Shown here: positions 34,404 to 43,186 of the stretch, in pieces | How the letters are laid out: every line of letters starts with the position of its first letter | Numbering within the stretch: position 1 is the first letter of the stretch | Source: Burkholderia sp. BCC1644 | GTDB taxonomy: Bacteria > Pseudomonadota > Gammaproteobacteria > Burkholderiales > Burkholderiaceae | Assembly (NCBI RefSeq): GCF_902833225.1 | Contig: NZ_CADFEI010000016.1 | Coordinates: 1-64,000 of the forward strand | Reading direction: 5' to 3' | Length of the DNA: 64,000 bases | The notes under the pieces: generated by a model | Seen by the model: the letters and a program-made list of their open reading frames with translations, nothing else | Told to the model about the DNA's origin: nothing | The model's database searches: none | Position numbers and translations under genes: made by a program

Positions 34404-37097
34404 ATGAATTCGCAAGCGTCAAGAAGCGCGCTGCTGGCCGGACCGGTTCAGCACGAGCGCCTGGTCAAACTGGATACCCCGCTCGGCCCCGACGTCCTGT
34501 TGCCGCATCGCGTCACGGGACGATCGCGGCTCGGACGCCATTTCGAGTTCACGGTCGACACCGTGTCGGTATCCGACAACCTCGAACTCAAGAAACTGAT
34601 CGCGCAGCCGGTGACGCTGTGGATCCAGCAGACCGACCGGTCGTACGCGCCGCACCACGGCTACGTGCATGCGGCCCGCCGGCTCGGCTCGGACAGCGGC
34701 GTCACGCACTATCAGATCGTCTTTGCGTCGTTCCTGCACTTCCTGAAGTTCCGCCGCGACCAGCGCATCTGGCAGGACCGCCCGGCGGACGACATCATCG
34801 CCGACGTGCTGAACCAGCATCCGCAGGCCAAGGGCCGCTTCACGTTCAAGCTCTACCAGCCGCTGCCGTCGCGCTCGTTCTGCATGCAATACGAGGACGA
34901 CTGGAATTTCGTGCACCGCCTGATGGAATCGGAAGGCCTGTACGGTTTCTGGGAACAGGACAAGGACGGCAAGTCGCACCGGCTCGTCATCGTCGACCGC
35001 ATCGACGCCCTGCCCGCGCTGTCGCCGCGAATCGTGCGCTTTCATCACGCGGGCACGGGCGACGACGCCGACACGCTCGTCCAGTTCACCGGAACGCGCA
35101 CGCTGCGCAGCGTCGCGCGCACCACGCGCACGTTCGACTACAAGCAGCCGCCCACCGCGTCGAATCCGAAGGCCACCCATACGCCGACGATCGCGAATCA
35201 GGGCGATCTGCCGCAGCAACTCGAAGTCTACGAATACACGGGCGCCTACACGTATCCCGAGCAGTCACGCGGCGACCATCTGTCGAAGATCTGGATGGAA
35301 GAGCAGGAATCGCACGCGAAGCGCTTTCACGGTGTCGGCGGTGTGCGGCGCATGGACGCGGGACGCACGTTCGAGTTCGCGGAACACCCTGAACACGACA
35401 AGGACGATGCCGGCCAGCGCGAATTCGCCGTGATCGAGACGGCGTGGGTCATCGTCAACAACCTGCCTGTCGCGGACGGCGACGCTCATGCCGCGTTCCC
35501 GCACAGCTTGCGGGCCGAAGTCGACAACATCGTGCAGGCAGACGCTGCCGGTGCGTCGCGCGTTCCCCATTCCGATGGCAGCGAGGGCTTTTTCCAGGTC
35601 AGCGTCGAAGTGCAGCGCACGACCGTCCCGTTCCGCAGCCCGCTCGAGCATGCGAAACCGCCGATGCACCTGCAATCGGCGATCGTCGTCGCGCCGCAAG
35701 GCGAGGAAGTCCACACCGATGAGCTCAACCGGGTCAAGGTCCGCTTCCACTGGGACCGACTCAACGACGGCGACGAGAAGGCTTCGTGCTGGCTGCGGGC
35801 CGCGACGTCGGACTCGGGCAACGGCTATGGCGCCGTCCACCCGCACCGCAGCGGCGAGGAAGTGCTGGTCGACTTCCTCGGCGGCGACTGCGATCGCCCG
35901 ATCATCGTCGGCAAGCTGTACAACGGCGCGACGAGCCCGCAGTGGCACAGCAACGGGATCCTGTCCGGATACCGGTCCAGGGAGTACGCGGGCGCGGGCT
36001 ACAACCAGCTGGTGCTCGACGACGCGACCTCGCAGAACCGCGTGCACCTGTACAGCAGCCAGGCCAACGCCCATCTGCATCTCGGCTACCTGATCGACCA
36101 CACGGGCAACAACCGCGGCAGTTATCTCGGCAGTGGCTTCGACCTGCGCTCGGACGCCTACGGCGCCGTGCGCGCGAACCGCGGGCTGTACGTCACGACG
36201 CATCCCAAGCAGGCGGCCAGCCAGCCGCTCGACGTCGACGAGACCCGCCAGCAGCTCGTGCGTGCGGAAGGGCTGATCGACGCCATGTCGCAGGTCAGCG
36301 CACAGCATCAGGGCGAGTCGCTCGATCCCGGCCACTCGGCGCTCAAGCAGTTCGCCGATGCGACGCAGGACAGCGTGAGCGGCAGCACGTCGGGCGGCCG
36401 GACCGCCGGCGGCGGAACCGGCAGCGCCAATGCGTTCAAGGAGCCCGTGATGCTGTTCGGCAGCCCGGCCGGCATCGGGATGTCCACGCAGCAGTCCGCG
36501 CAATTCGCCGCGGACCAGCACGTCAACCTCGTCAGCGGGCAGAGCACGCACGTCGCCGCCGGAAAATCGCTGATCGCCAGTGTCCTCGACCGGATCAGCC
36601 TGTTCGCGCAGAATGCGGGGATCAAGCTGTTCGCCGGCAAGGGCAAGGTCGAAGTGCAGGCGCAGGCGGACAACATCGAGCTGACCGCGCAGAAGGCGCT
36701 GAAGCTGATCGCCGTCACGCAATCGATCGAAGGCGCCGCGGCAAAGGAAATCCTGCTGACGTCGGGCGGTGCCTATATCCGCATCGCGGACGGCAACATC
36801 GAAGTGCACGCGCCCGGCAAGATCGACATCAAGGGCGCGCAGCATGCGTTCAGCGGCCCCACCCACCTGTCGCAAACGATGCCGACGCTGCCGAACTCGT
36901 CCGGCAACTACGACCAGGCGTTCATCGCGCACTGGGCCGGCACCGACATTCCGGTCGCGAACACGCGGTACCAGATGTTCTCGAACGGCAAGCTGCTCTC
37001 GGAAGGCGTCACCAACGCGGCAGGCGAAACCGGGCTCACGCAGAGCCACGTGCCGCATGACGTCGTCGTCAAGTTTCTAGGGAAATCGAATGGCTGA
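34404..37097 (+). CDS. vgrG: Type VI secretion VgrG spike protein with DUF2345 and transthyretin-like C-terminus
   Basis: 897 residues from ATG 34404 (a GTG one codon earlier is possible). Residues ~15-430 are gp27-like (VTGRSRLGRHFEFTVDT; QYEDDWNFVHRLMESEGLYGFWE); ~440-620 hold the gp5/OB region (NRVKVRFHWDR; GSGNGYGAVHPHRSGEEVLVDFLGGD by context); a Ser/Gly-rich linker near 660-690 leads into DUF2345 (beta-helix, VEVQAQADNIELTAQKALKLIA). The last ~70 residues form a likely transthyretin-like domain (YQMFSNGKLLSEGV), known in other VgrGs to dock effectors. No tss genes nearby: an orphan spike serving a distant T6SS. It overlaps the next gene by 8 bp. Confidence 0.95.
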   Translation: MNSQASRSALLAGPVQHERLVKLDTPLGPDVLLPHRVTGRSRLGRHFEFTVDTVSVSDNLELKKLIAQPVTLWIQQTDRSYAPHHGYVHAARRLGSDSGVTHYQIVFASFLHFLKFRRDQRIWQDRPADDIIADVLNQHPQAKGRFTFKLYQPLPSRSFCMQYEDDWNFVHRLMESEGLYGFWEQDKDGKSHRLVIVDRIDALPALSPRIVRFHHAGTGDDADTLVQFTGTRTLRSVARTTRTFDYKQPPTASNPKATHTPTIANQGDLPQQLEVYEYTGAYTYPEQSRGDHLSKIWMEEQESHAKRFHGVGGVRRMDAGRTFEFAEHPEHDKDDAGQREFAVIETAWVIVNNLPVADGDAHAAFPHSLRAEVDNIVQADAAGASRVPHSDGSEGFFQVSVEVQRTTVPFRSPLEHAKPPMHLQSAIVVAPQGEEVHTDELNRVKVRFHWDRLNDGDEKASCWLRAATSDSGNGYGAVHPHRSGEEVLVDFLGGDCDRPIIVGKLYNGATSPQWHSNGILSGYRSREYAGAGYNQLVLDDATSQNRVHLYSSQANAHLHLGYLIDHTGNNRGSYLGSGFDLRSDAYGAVRANRGLYVTTHPKQAASQPLDVDETRQQLVRAEGLIDAMSQVSAQHQGESLDPGHSALKQFADATQDSVSGSTSGGRTAGGGTGSANAFKEPVMLFGSPAGIGMSTQQSAQFAADQHVNLVSGQSTHVAAGKSLIASVLDRISLFAQNAGIKLFAGKGKVEVQAQADNIELTAQKALKLIAVTQSIEGAAAKEILLTSGGAYIRIADGNIEVHAPGKIDIKGAQHAFSGPTHLSQTMPTLPNSSGNYDQAFIAHWAGTDIPVANTRYQMFSNGKLLSEGVTNAAGETGLTQSHVPHDVVVKFLGKSNG

Positions 37098-37995
37098 CGG
37101 ACAACAGGACAAGGTGCTCGGCACCGGTGCGGGGATGCTGACCCCGACGGGATACAACGATCGGCCGAAGGTGCAGATCAACATCTGCGACAAGCATGTG
37201 ACGCCAGCGGCGGATTCCATTATCGGAACCTGTCCGTACTACTACCTCCCGCTGCATGGCGAGTACTGGGAAACGGTCGAAAAGGTCAGCACGTCGAGTA
37301 TCTGGGCGACCGTCAAGAAATTCGCGTCGTCATGGGATCCGTGGAAAGACACGAAAGTTGCCCGTGAGCTGCTGCATCGGCGCGAGAAGCTGATAGAAAT
37401 CGAAAGCACCGATTCCGACTGGTCACGCCACGGCAATTTCATGATGCGTCATATCGGGTGCGGACATAAGCCGCCGGGATACTACGTCAGCTACGGTTAC
37501 TACTACTGCTCGAACTACGGTAAATACCTGCTCCCGGAATTGAGCGACAAAGGCAAGGCATGGCTGGCAAGCGCACGCTGGTTCCTGCAGCACTATCTGG
37601 AACAGGGTTTGCAGCAGAACATGCGCGGCGACACCATTTCCATCAAGGGCAAGAAGCCGAACAGCGGCGCCTGCGTGATGAATGTGCCGCAGTACACGCT
37701 CGAACTGGACGACTACAACTTCAAGACATACGCGTTCAAGACCCATCCTCTCGCTTACCTCGACGGCGGTCTGGCCGGGCTCGGGCCGATCGATATGGGC
37801 CATATCCTGGCGCAACCCAACATTCAGGAATGGAAAGATCCCAGAACGACCTACCAGGCATACGACAGCGCTGTCGGCGTGGGCAAACAATACATCGACA
37901 ACACCGTGGAATACGCAAAAAAGGCAGGTGACGCCGTCAACGAGCACGTCGTCGATCCCGTTGCGCGGGCACTCGAAAAACTGATGTCGAAATGA
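37090..37995 (+). CDS. Putative T6SS effector, unrecognised family
   Basis: 301 residues; starts inside the vgrG 3' end (8-bp overlap). Lower GC and codon use differ from the neighbours. No signal peptide, membrane segment or PAAR motif. It is rich in Tyr, Trp, Cys and His: Cys33, Cys48-Pro-Tyr-Tyr-Tyr, His114, His121, Cys124, His126 and Cys140 in YYYCSNYGKYLL followed by a long helix (GKAWLASARWFLQHYLEQGL). A Cys at the start of a helix with several His could reflect a papain-like peptidoglycan hydrolase or a metal site, but this is speculation. Position between vgrG and a membrane-anchored propeller gene makes it the likely toxin cargo. Confidence 0.7.
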   Translation: MADGQQDKVLGTGAGMLTPTGYNDRPKVQINICDKHVTPAADSIIGTCPYYYLPLHGEYWETVEKVSTSSIWATVKKFASSWDPWKDTKVARELLHRREKLIEIESTDSDWSRHGNFMMRHIGCGHKPPGYYVSYGYYYCSNYGKYLLPELSDKGKAWLASARWFLQHYLEQGLQQNMRGDTISIKGKKPNSGACVMNVPQYTLELDDYNFKTYAFKTHPLAYLDGGLAGLGPIDMGHILAQPNIQEWKDPRTTYQAYDSAVGVGKQYIDNTVEYAKKAGDAVNEHVVDPVARALEKLMSK

Positions 37996-37996
37996 A

Positions 37997-39232
37997 ATGA
38001 CGAGAAAATTCCTGAAGCTGTCGCTGGGTGCGGCAGCCGTGCTCATTGTTTTGATTGTCGGGTACTCATATATGTCGAATGACTGGCAGGTCGTTTCCAA
38101 CACTTTCATGAAGAACAGCAAGCCCTACGGCGCGGGCGACTTCGTGATATCGGGAAACGAGGCGATCACGCTGAAGATCAGCGATCCTGAAATCACCTTC
38201 AAGCCGTACGCCGAATGGAAGGACAAGGAAAGGGCCGAGCCGGCCGAAGCCTGGATGAACGACAGCCGTGAAACGCTGAACCGGACGTCGGTCGAATTCT
38301 GGCGCGGCCCGGTGAACGGTGACATGACGCGCCATTTCAACCAGGTAGGCCAGAACGCCGCCTGGTGGCACGCCAGGGATTGGGCAGTCGAATTCATCAG
38401 CACCGGCTGGATGGACTACAAGTCGCCTCAGCCTGCCGACGGTCTGACGCCGCAAGTGACCAAGCTCTGGAAGTCGTCCAACGGGGGACGCGACTGGGTG
38501 CAGCTCGCGTGGCCAGAAGACCGGAACATCGGTCGCCTGCTGTTTCTCGATCCGCAGCGCGGCTATGCAGTCGGCTGGGGCCCACACGTGTGGCGCACGT
38601 CCGACGGAGGTCAATCGTGGCGGGAAATCGAACTGCCGCCGGGTGCCGCGGAGTCCGGCAAACCTCGCCGCACCTTTGACGGCATCGACCTCGGCCCGGA
38701 CGGTACCTTGCGCGTGGCGTACCACGTCGAGAAATCCGAGCACGCTTCCGCCGGAAGCGTCGTCTATCGGCTCGGTTGGGCGCAACCCGCGTTCGCCCTG
38801 GATGCCGTTTTGCCTGAACAGGAAATCGTCAACCTGTCTTCGTCGCCGGTCGCGTCGAATCGCTACGCGATTTACGCACTGTCACGCCTCGGCGAACCGC
38901 GCAATGTCGACAATCCCGCCGACAAGGGACAGCGCGTCGGCGCCATTTCTACCTGGACGAACACCGCACCCGAGCAGGTTCAGCAGTTGCGTTCGTTCGA
39001 CGACACGCTGACGCTCGACAGTCTGAGCGTCGGACGGGACGGATTGCTGCTCGTCTACGCAACCGACTCCAGCCGCAACGGCACACCGCTCGATCTCACG
39101 TTCGTCAGCAACGATGCGGGAAAGACCTGGAACTCGAGCAAGGAGAAGCCGACCCAGGGCGGATATTTCAACACCCAGACGAACACGCTGTATTCGCTGG
39201 TCGCCTACACGCTCAAGAAGCGGCAGTTCTGA
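37997..39232 (+). CDS. Membrane-anchored Asp-box propeller protein, putative immunity protein
   Basis: 411 residues, starting 1 bp after the effector stop. An N-terminal membrane segment (about residues 8-27, LGAAAVLIVLIVGY) should leave the rest in the periplasm. At least three BNR/Asp-box-like repeats (S-x-D/N-x-G-x-x-W) are visible: SSNGGRDW near 158, TSDGGQSW near 200 and SNDAGKTW near 370, consistent with a beta-propeller. A truncated second copy of its N-terminus lies downstream. Gene order vgrG-effector-this gene and periplasmic placement suggest immunity against the effector; this would place the toxin's action in the periplasm. Not recognised as a named family. Confidence 0.7.
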   Translation: MTRKFLKLSLGAAAVLIVLIVGYSYMSNDWQVVSNTFMKNSKPYGAGDFVISGNEAITLKISDPEITFKPYAEWKDKERAEPAEAWMNDSRETLNRTSVEFWRGPVNGDMTRHFNQVGQNAAWWHARDWAVEFISTGWMDYKSPQPADGLTPQVTKLWKSSNGGRDWVQLAWPEDRNIGRLLFLDPQRGYAVGWGPHVWRTSDGGQSWREIELPPGAAESGKPRRTFDGIDLGPDGTLRVAYHVEKSEHASAGSVVYRLGWAQPAFALDAVLPEQEIVNLSSSPVASNRYAIYALSRLGEPRNVDNPADKGQRVGAISTWTNTAPEQVQQLRSFDDTLTLDSLSVGRDGLLLVYATDSSRNGTPLDLTFVSNDAGKTWNSSKEKPTQGGYFNTQTNTLYSLVAYTLKKRQF

Positions 39233-39420
39233 GTGTTCCGATGCGATTGCCGCGGGGCCCCGTCGCGACTCGGGCGTCGGCGCCGCGGCCGGCGGCCGAT
39301 CCGACCTGATCGGGCAATGCGGGGCCCAGCCGCGCGATCGTGACGTTGCGCTTCCCTGCGCCATCGGATACCAGCCCTCCCGAGCCGGTCATTGATCGGG
39401 GCAATCGCGTGCCCGGCGAC

Positions 39421-39640
39421 ATGCAAAAATGCGCCCGCCGGATAGGGTTTGTCGTGAGCCTCGCCGTCCTGGTGGTGGCGACATGCAGTCATATCCTCCC
39501 CACTGCCGATCAGGAAACGATCTCGACAAATTTCATGCGGAACGATACGCCCTATGGAGGCGGCAACTTCCGCATCAAGGGCAACGACGTGATGAGCGCG
39601 TGCCGGAAGCGTCGTCGGACAGTCTGTGCGATTCGGCCGA
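39421..39640 (+). pseudogene. Truncated paralogue of the putative immunity gene
   Basis: From ATG 39421 the frame encodes a membrane segment and then STNFMRNDTPYGGGNFRIKG, which aligns with SNTFMKNSKPYGAGDFVISG of the gene at 37997; I count 12 identities over 23 aligned positions. After about 39600 the likeness stops and the frame continues as Arg-rich junk antisense to the next gene. So this is the N-terminal stump of a second immunity-like gene whose ~350 C-terminal residues are lost. The exact break is uncertain. Confidence 0.65.
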
Positions 39641-39764
39641 ACCGGCTCACCCTGGATACCGCGACCGCGAACCTCGGGCGCACTCGGCACGATTACCGCG
39701 CGTGTCGCATTGCGACGGCCGCGCATGACCGGTGCGGCCGTCTATGCGCGCACCGCCACGCGTG

Positions 39765-40115
39765 TCACTGGCCGCGTGACGGCTCGAACACGAACGGTTG
39801 GGTCAGCAGGAACGGATTCGCGGTCGCGCCCGTCTGCACGCAGCTTGCGTGCGTCATCGCGTCGACGGCCGCGCGATCGGCCGCCGCGTTGCGGCTGCTC
39901 GTCGTCACGGTGACGTTCTGCGCTTCGCCGGACGTCGTCATCAACGCACGCACGAGCACGGTCACCGGGCGGGTGAGCGGTTTGGCGGTGTCCGGATAGA
40001 CGGCGCGCGGAATGTGGCAGGTCAGCTTGCTTTCCTGCGACGACGACAGCATCGCGCAGCCGGAAAACAGCATCGCGACGGCGGGCAGGATCAGGTAGGT
40101 CGAGCGAATAGCCAT
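39765..40115 (-). CDS. Small lipoprotein with TonB-C-like domain
   Basis: 116 residues from ATG 40115. A lipoprotein signal with lipobox (LFSGCAML) is followed by a short domain like TonB C-termini: PDTAKPLTRPVTVLVRALM, then GEAQNVTVTTSSRNAAADRAAVDAM. Proteins of this kind lack the TonB N-terminal membrane anchor and proline-rich span, so an energising role is doubtful. Stands alone between the effector island and a 447-bp gap. Function unknown. Confidence 0.7.
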   Translation of the reverse strand: MAIRSTYLILPAVAMLFSGCAMLSSSQESKLTCHIPRAVYPDTAKPLTRPVTVLVRALMTTSGEAQNVTVTTSSRNAAADRAAVDAMTHASCVQTGATANPFLLTQPFVFEPSRGQ

Positions 40116-40562
40116 GGTCGAATATCGTTCTTGGTACTGTTCCGGACAAACGCGCCGCGCCCCGGACATATTCTCCGGTCCGCATCGCGTGCGTCTCACT
40201 GCGCCGCGGCCAACGGACCGGCGCCCCGTTACGGCCGCACGGCCGGTGATGCTCGGCCGCGATCCTGCCTGGCGGACTTCCCGGATGGCCGGGATGCTGC
40301 CGCAATCACGCCAGTTCCCGCGCCGGCGGGCACGCGAGCGCTTTCGCGCATTGTGCACGCGGCGCCCGGTCAGCGGCGGCGATTTGACAATGGTTGACGC
40401 GAATCGCCGCGCATTCGACCGGAATCCGCACGATCCGTGACGTAATCGATACACCGCAGGCTTCTCACGGTTCGCGCCGGACCGCCCTGCCCGACGCCCG
40501 CCTGCGCTGCATCGCAAGGCGACGAACGCCGGAATACCCCGTTCCGGCGGGTGCCGCGCACA
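40116..40562. other. 447-bp gap between lipoprotein gene and pglL
   Basis: The region holds the presumed promoter of the minus-strand lipoprotein gene on its left side and the 3' flank of pglL on its right. Open frames exist on both strands but are Arg/Pro-rich and show no family features. I see no RNA gene or repeat. Confidence 0.4.
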
Positions 40563-42341
40563 TCAATCCGAATCATCATCGTCCTCGTCGTCGGCCGTAT
40601 CGGCCGGCACTTCCCCGTACTTCGCGACGACGGCCGCCCTGAACGCCTTCAGCGCCGGCTGCTGGTCACACAGCTTGTACAGCAGCGCCAGTTGCTGCGG
40701 CCAGTCCTTCAGTTCCTTCGCGAACACATGCAGGCGCGCGACGGTGTCGAGCGCGTCGGCTTCACGGCCCGCCAGCGCCTGCAGCGCCGCGTAGCGGCGC
40801 AACACCGTCTCGCCGGGCAGCAGCGCGATTGCGCGCTCATGCGCCGCGAGCTTGGCCGGCAAATCGTCCGCCGAAATCGGCAGCAGCGTGGCCGCACCGT
40901 ATTCACCCCATGCGCCGAACAGCAGCGACGGCGCATTGCGGTATTGCGCAGCCGGATCGCTGCCGTAATAGAGCACTTCCGCGCGCTGGTAGTCGCGCAG
41001 CACGGGCACCGCCGCCAGCACGCCACCGAACGACAGCACCGCGAACAGCCCGAATGCGGCGCGCCCCGGCAGGATGCGCAAAGGCTTCACTTCGAGCAGC
41101 CCGATCACGAACATCGCCGGCAGCAGGAAGAACATGTACTGCTGCGGATACTCGACCAGCGCATGCATCAGCAGGATGCCGATCAGCGCAAAACCGAACA
41201 CGCGCATGCTCAACTGCGGCGCGCGCACCGCACGCACGAACCACGTCACCAGCGTGACGACGAGCAGGCCGAGGCCGACGAGGCCGGACTTCGCGAGCAG
41301 GTCGATGAAGATGTCGTGCGAGTTGTTCGCGATCTCGACGCCGCCGAGCGTGCGCACGAGCGCAAACTGGTGCGACGGGAATTCGCCCCAGCCGACGCCG
41401 AGCAGCGGATGTTCGCGGAACATCGCGAGACCGTACTTCCACAGCGCAAGGCGCGGCGCGATCTGCCCCGCGTCGCGCATCCGGTCGGCCGCCGATTCCG
41501 CGAGATTCAGGTGATAGTGCACGTTGGCCCAGCGCACCGCGACGTTCACCGCGATGAACGCGACCGCGAGCACGACCGGTATCAGCCACGCACGCGCATT
41601 GCCCGGCGCGCGGCGCGATTCGAGCCACGCCATCCAGAAGCCCGCGACCACCATCACCGCGACCTGCAGCCACGGCCCGCGCGACACCGTCAGCGCGAGA
41701 CCGACCGACAGCACGAGCGACAGCGCGAACCACGCCCACACCGCGAGCCGGCGCGTCTGCACGAGATACAGTGCACCCGCGAGCGCGAACGCGATGTAGC
41801 TGGCCAGATGGTTCGCCTGCGCCATGTTGCCGTACGGACGGCGGTCGACCGCGACGTTGTACATCACGACGAACGGCGAAACGGCCGACTCGAGGTGGAA
41901 CAGCTGCACGATCTGGGTGCCGACCGCGAACACGCCGCCGACGATCAACGCGCCGGCCATCATCCGCGACACGGCTTCGGCCAACCCGTCGCGCGCAAGC
42001 GCGTAGCCGGCCTGCATCGCGACCAGCGCGGCGGCGAGGTAGCCGACCGCCAGCCAGTTCATCGACGGCACCTTGAGCGGGATCAGCGCGGTCTGCGCGA
42101 TCAGCACCACGGCAAACCCGAGCGGCACGACGAACGCGGCCGGCGCGGCAAACGGCTCGGCCGGGCGGTCGGTGCGCGTGAGCAGCACGACGGACAGCCC
42201 CACCAGCAGATACAGCACCAGCGCGGAAAACTCGGAATAGAAGGTCGGGATCGGATACGTGTGATTCGTGATCGCGTACGGCACGATCAGGGCGACAGCC
42301 AGCGCAACGAGCGACAACGAACGGGAAAAAGTAGAAGGCAT
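40563..42341 (-). CDS. pglL: O-oligosaccharyltransferase PglL (Wzy_C family) with TPR-like tail
   Basis: 592 residues from ATG 42341. About eleven to thirteen membrane segments; the large periplasmic loop has the catalytic-type His in EIANNSHDIFIDLL, preceded by HPLLGVGWGEF, as in PglL/WaaL. The last ~150 residues form a helical TPR-like domain and end in an acidic run (DDEDDDD). PglL transfers lipid-linked glycans onto Ser in periplasmic or pilin proteins. It lies next to a pilin-like gene, as expected for an enzyme of this class, and not in an O-antigen locus, which argues against WaaL. Confidence 0.85.
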   Translation of the reverse strand: MPSTFSRSLSLVALAVALIVPYAITNHTYPIPTFYSEFSALVLYLLVGLSVVLLTRTDRPAEPFAAPAAFVVPLGFAVVLIAQTALIPLKVPSMNWLAVGYLAAALVAMQAGYALARDGLAEAVSRMMAGALIVGGVFAVGTQIVQLFHLESAVSPFVVMYNVAVDRRPYGNMAQANHLASYIAFALAGALYLVQTRRLAVWAWFALSLVLSVGLALTVSRGPWLQVAVMVVAGFWMAWLESRRAPGNARAWLIPVVLAVAFIAVNVAVRWANVHYHLNLAESAADRMRDAGQIAPRLALWKYGLAMFREHPLLGVGWGEFPSHQFALVRTLGGVEIANNSHDIFIDLLAKSGLVGLGLLVVTLVTWFVRAVRAPQLSMRVFGFALIGILLMHALVEYPQQYMFFLLPAMFVIGLLEVKPLRILPGRAAFGLFAVLSFGGVLAAVPVLRDYQRAEVLYYGSDPAAQYRNAPSLLFGAWGEYGAATLLPISADDLPAKLAAHERAIALLPGETVLRRYAALQALAGREADALDTVARLHVFAKELKDWPQQLALLYKLCDQQPALKAFRAAVVAKYGEVPADTADDEDDDDSD

Positions 42342-42494
42342 GAGCGAACCGGATGTCAGCAACCGGCGCACTATACAAAACTTTCCCCGCTCTGTGCGGG
42401 GCCGTCGCGCCGCGACCGGGCGCGAAACAACGCCCCCGGCCGGCCGAAGCGGCGGCCCGCACCCCGCACGCGCCGCCGCCCGCCCCCTCCGGCG

Positions 42495-43091
42495 CTATGC
42501 GCGGCACTCCGCAGGCGCAAATTTCGCGGGCAGCGTCGCGGCATCGCCCGGCAACGGCCCGGCCCCCGGCGCGGGCAGCGACGACGCGTCCTTGCCGGCC
42601 GCGAAGCACTCCCACGCAATCGCACCGGCCTGGATCGCACCCTTTTTAAGGGCCACACGCGCGGTGGGCGCATCGGCCTTGTCGGGCGCGGACGGCACGA
42701 GCACCAGCGTATTCGTGCCGGCCGCGGCCACGCGGGTGGTGAATGCGACGGTGATCTGACCGGTGTCGCCGTCGATCGCCACCGATTCGACGTTGCGGGT
42801 CCCCGCCGGCGGGCTGTAGCCGCCGTCGAGGCTCGCGCCGCTCGCCGCGTTGTCGGCGACCGCAAGCCGCGCGGACGCCGCAAGCGCGAGCCCCTCGCCG
42901 ACGCGCGAACGCGCGAGGTAATCCTGGTACGCGGGAATCGCATAGGCGGCGACGACGCCGACGATCGCCAGCACGATCATCAATTCGATCAGCGTGAAGC
43001 CGGCCGGCCGCCAGCGCGGCACGGGCCGATTCGCGCGCCGCAGATCGGCGGCAACGCGACGGAACAGGGAAACGGAAAAGGCTTCGAACAT
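42495..43091 (-). CDS. pilA: Type IV pilin-like protein with long leader
   Basis: 198 residues from ATG 43091, which has a GGAG ribosome site. The prepilin cleavage site is G-FTLIELMIVLAIVGVVAAYAIP with Glu at mature position 5. The leader is 31 residues, unusually long for type IVa pilins (usually under 10); a GTG at 43022 would give an 8-residue leader but has no ribosome site. The C-terminus has two Cys (WECF and AECRA) that can form the D-region loop, and Ser/Ala/Pro-rich stretches suitable for O-glycosylation. Directly upstream of pglL on the same strand, so it is a likely substrate. Confidence 0.85.
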   Translation of the reverse strand: MFEAFSVSLFRRVAADLRRANRPVPRWRPAGFTLIELMIVLAIVGVVAAYAIPAYQDYLARSRVGEGLALAASARLAVADNAASGASLDGGYSPPAGTRNVESVAIDGDTGQITVAFTTRVAAAGTNTLVLVPSAPDKADAPTARVALKKGAIQAGAIAWECFAAGKDASSLPAPGAGPLPGDAATLPAKFAPAECRA

Positions 43092-43110
43092 GGCAGGCTC
43101 CGGAAACGAG

Positions 43111-43138
43111 AAACGCCTGCCGATCAAGGCAGGCGTTT
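43111..43138 (-). terminator. Terminator of the terC-type gene
   Basis: AAACGCCTGCC, loop GATCAA, GGCAGGCGTTT; on the minus strand followed by CTCGTTTCC. It lies 49 bp after the stop of the TerC gene and 20 bp before the pilin start. Confidence 0.75.
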
Positions 43139-43186
43139 CGATCGTAGCCAGCGGGCCGCGAAGCCGGCAGTCAGCCGGACGGCCAG

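Noticed and set aside
34404..39764. A complete type VI secretion cluster
   Set aside because: Only vgrG and cargo genes are present; no sheath, baseplate or membrane-complex genes are nearby.
39640..39999. Continuation of the immunity-gene stump as a functional 219-codon frame
   Set aside because: After about 39600 the product loses likeness to the paralogue, becomes Arg-rich and runs antisense to the lipoprotein gene.
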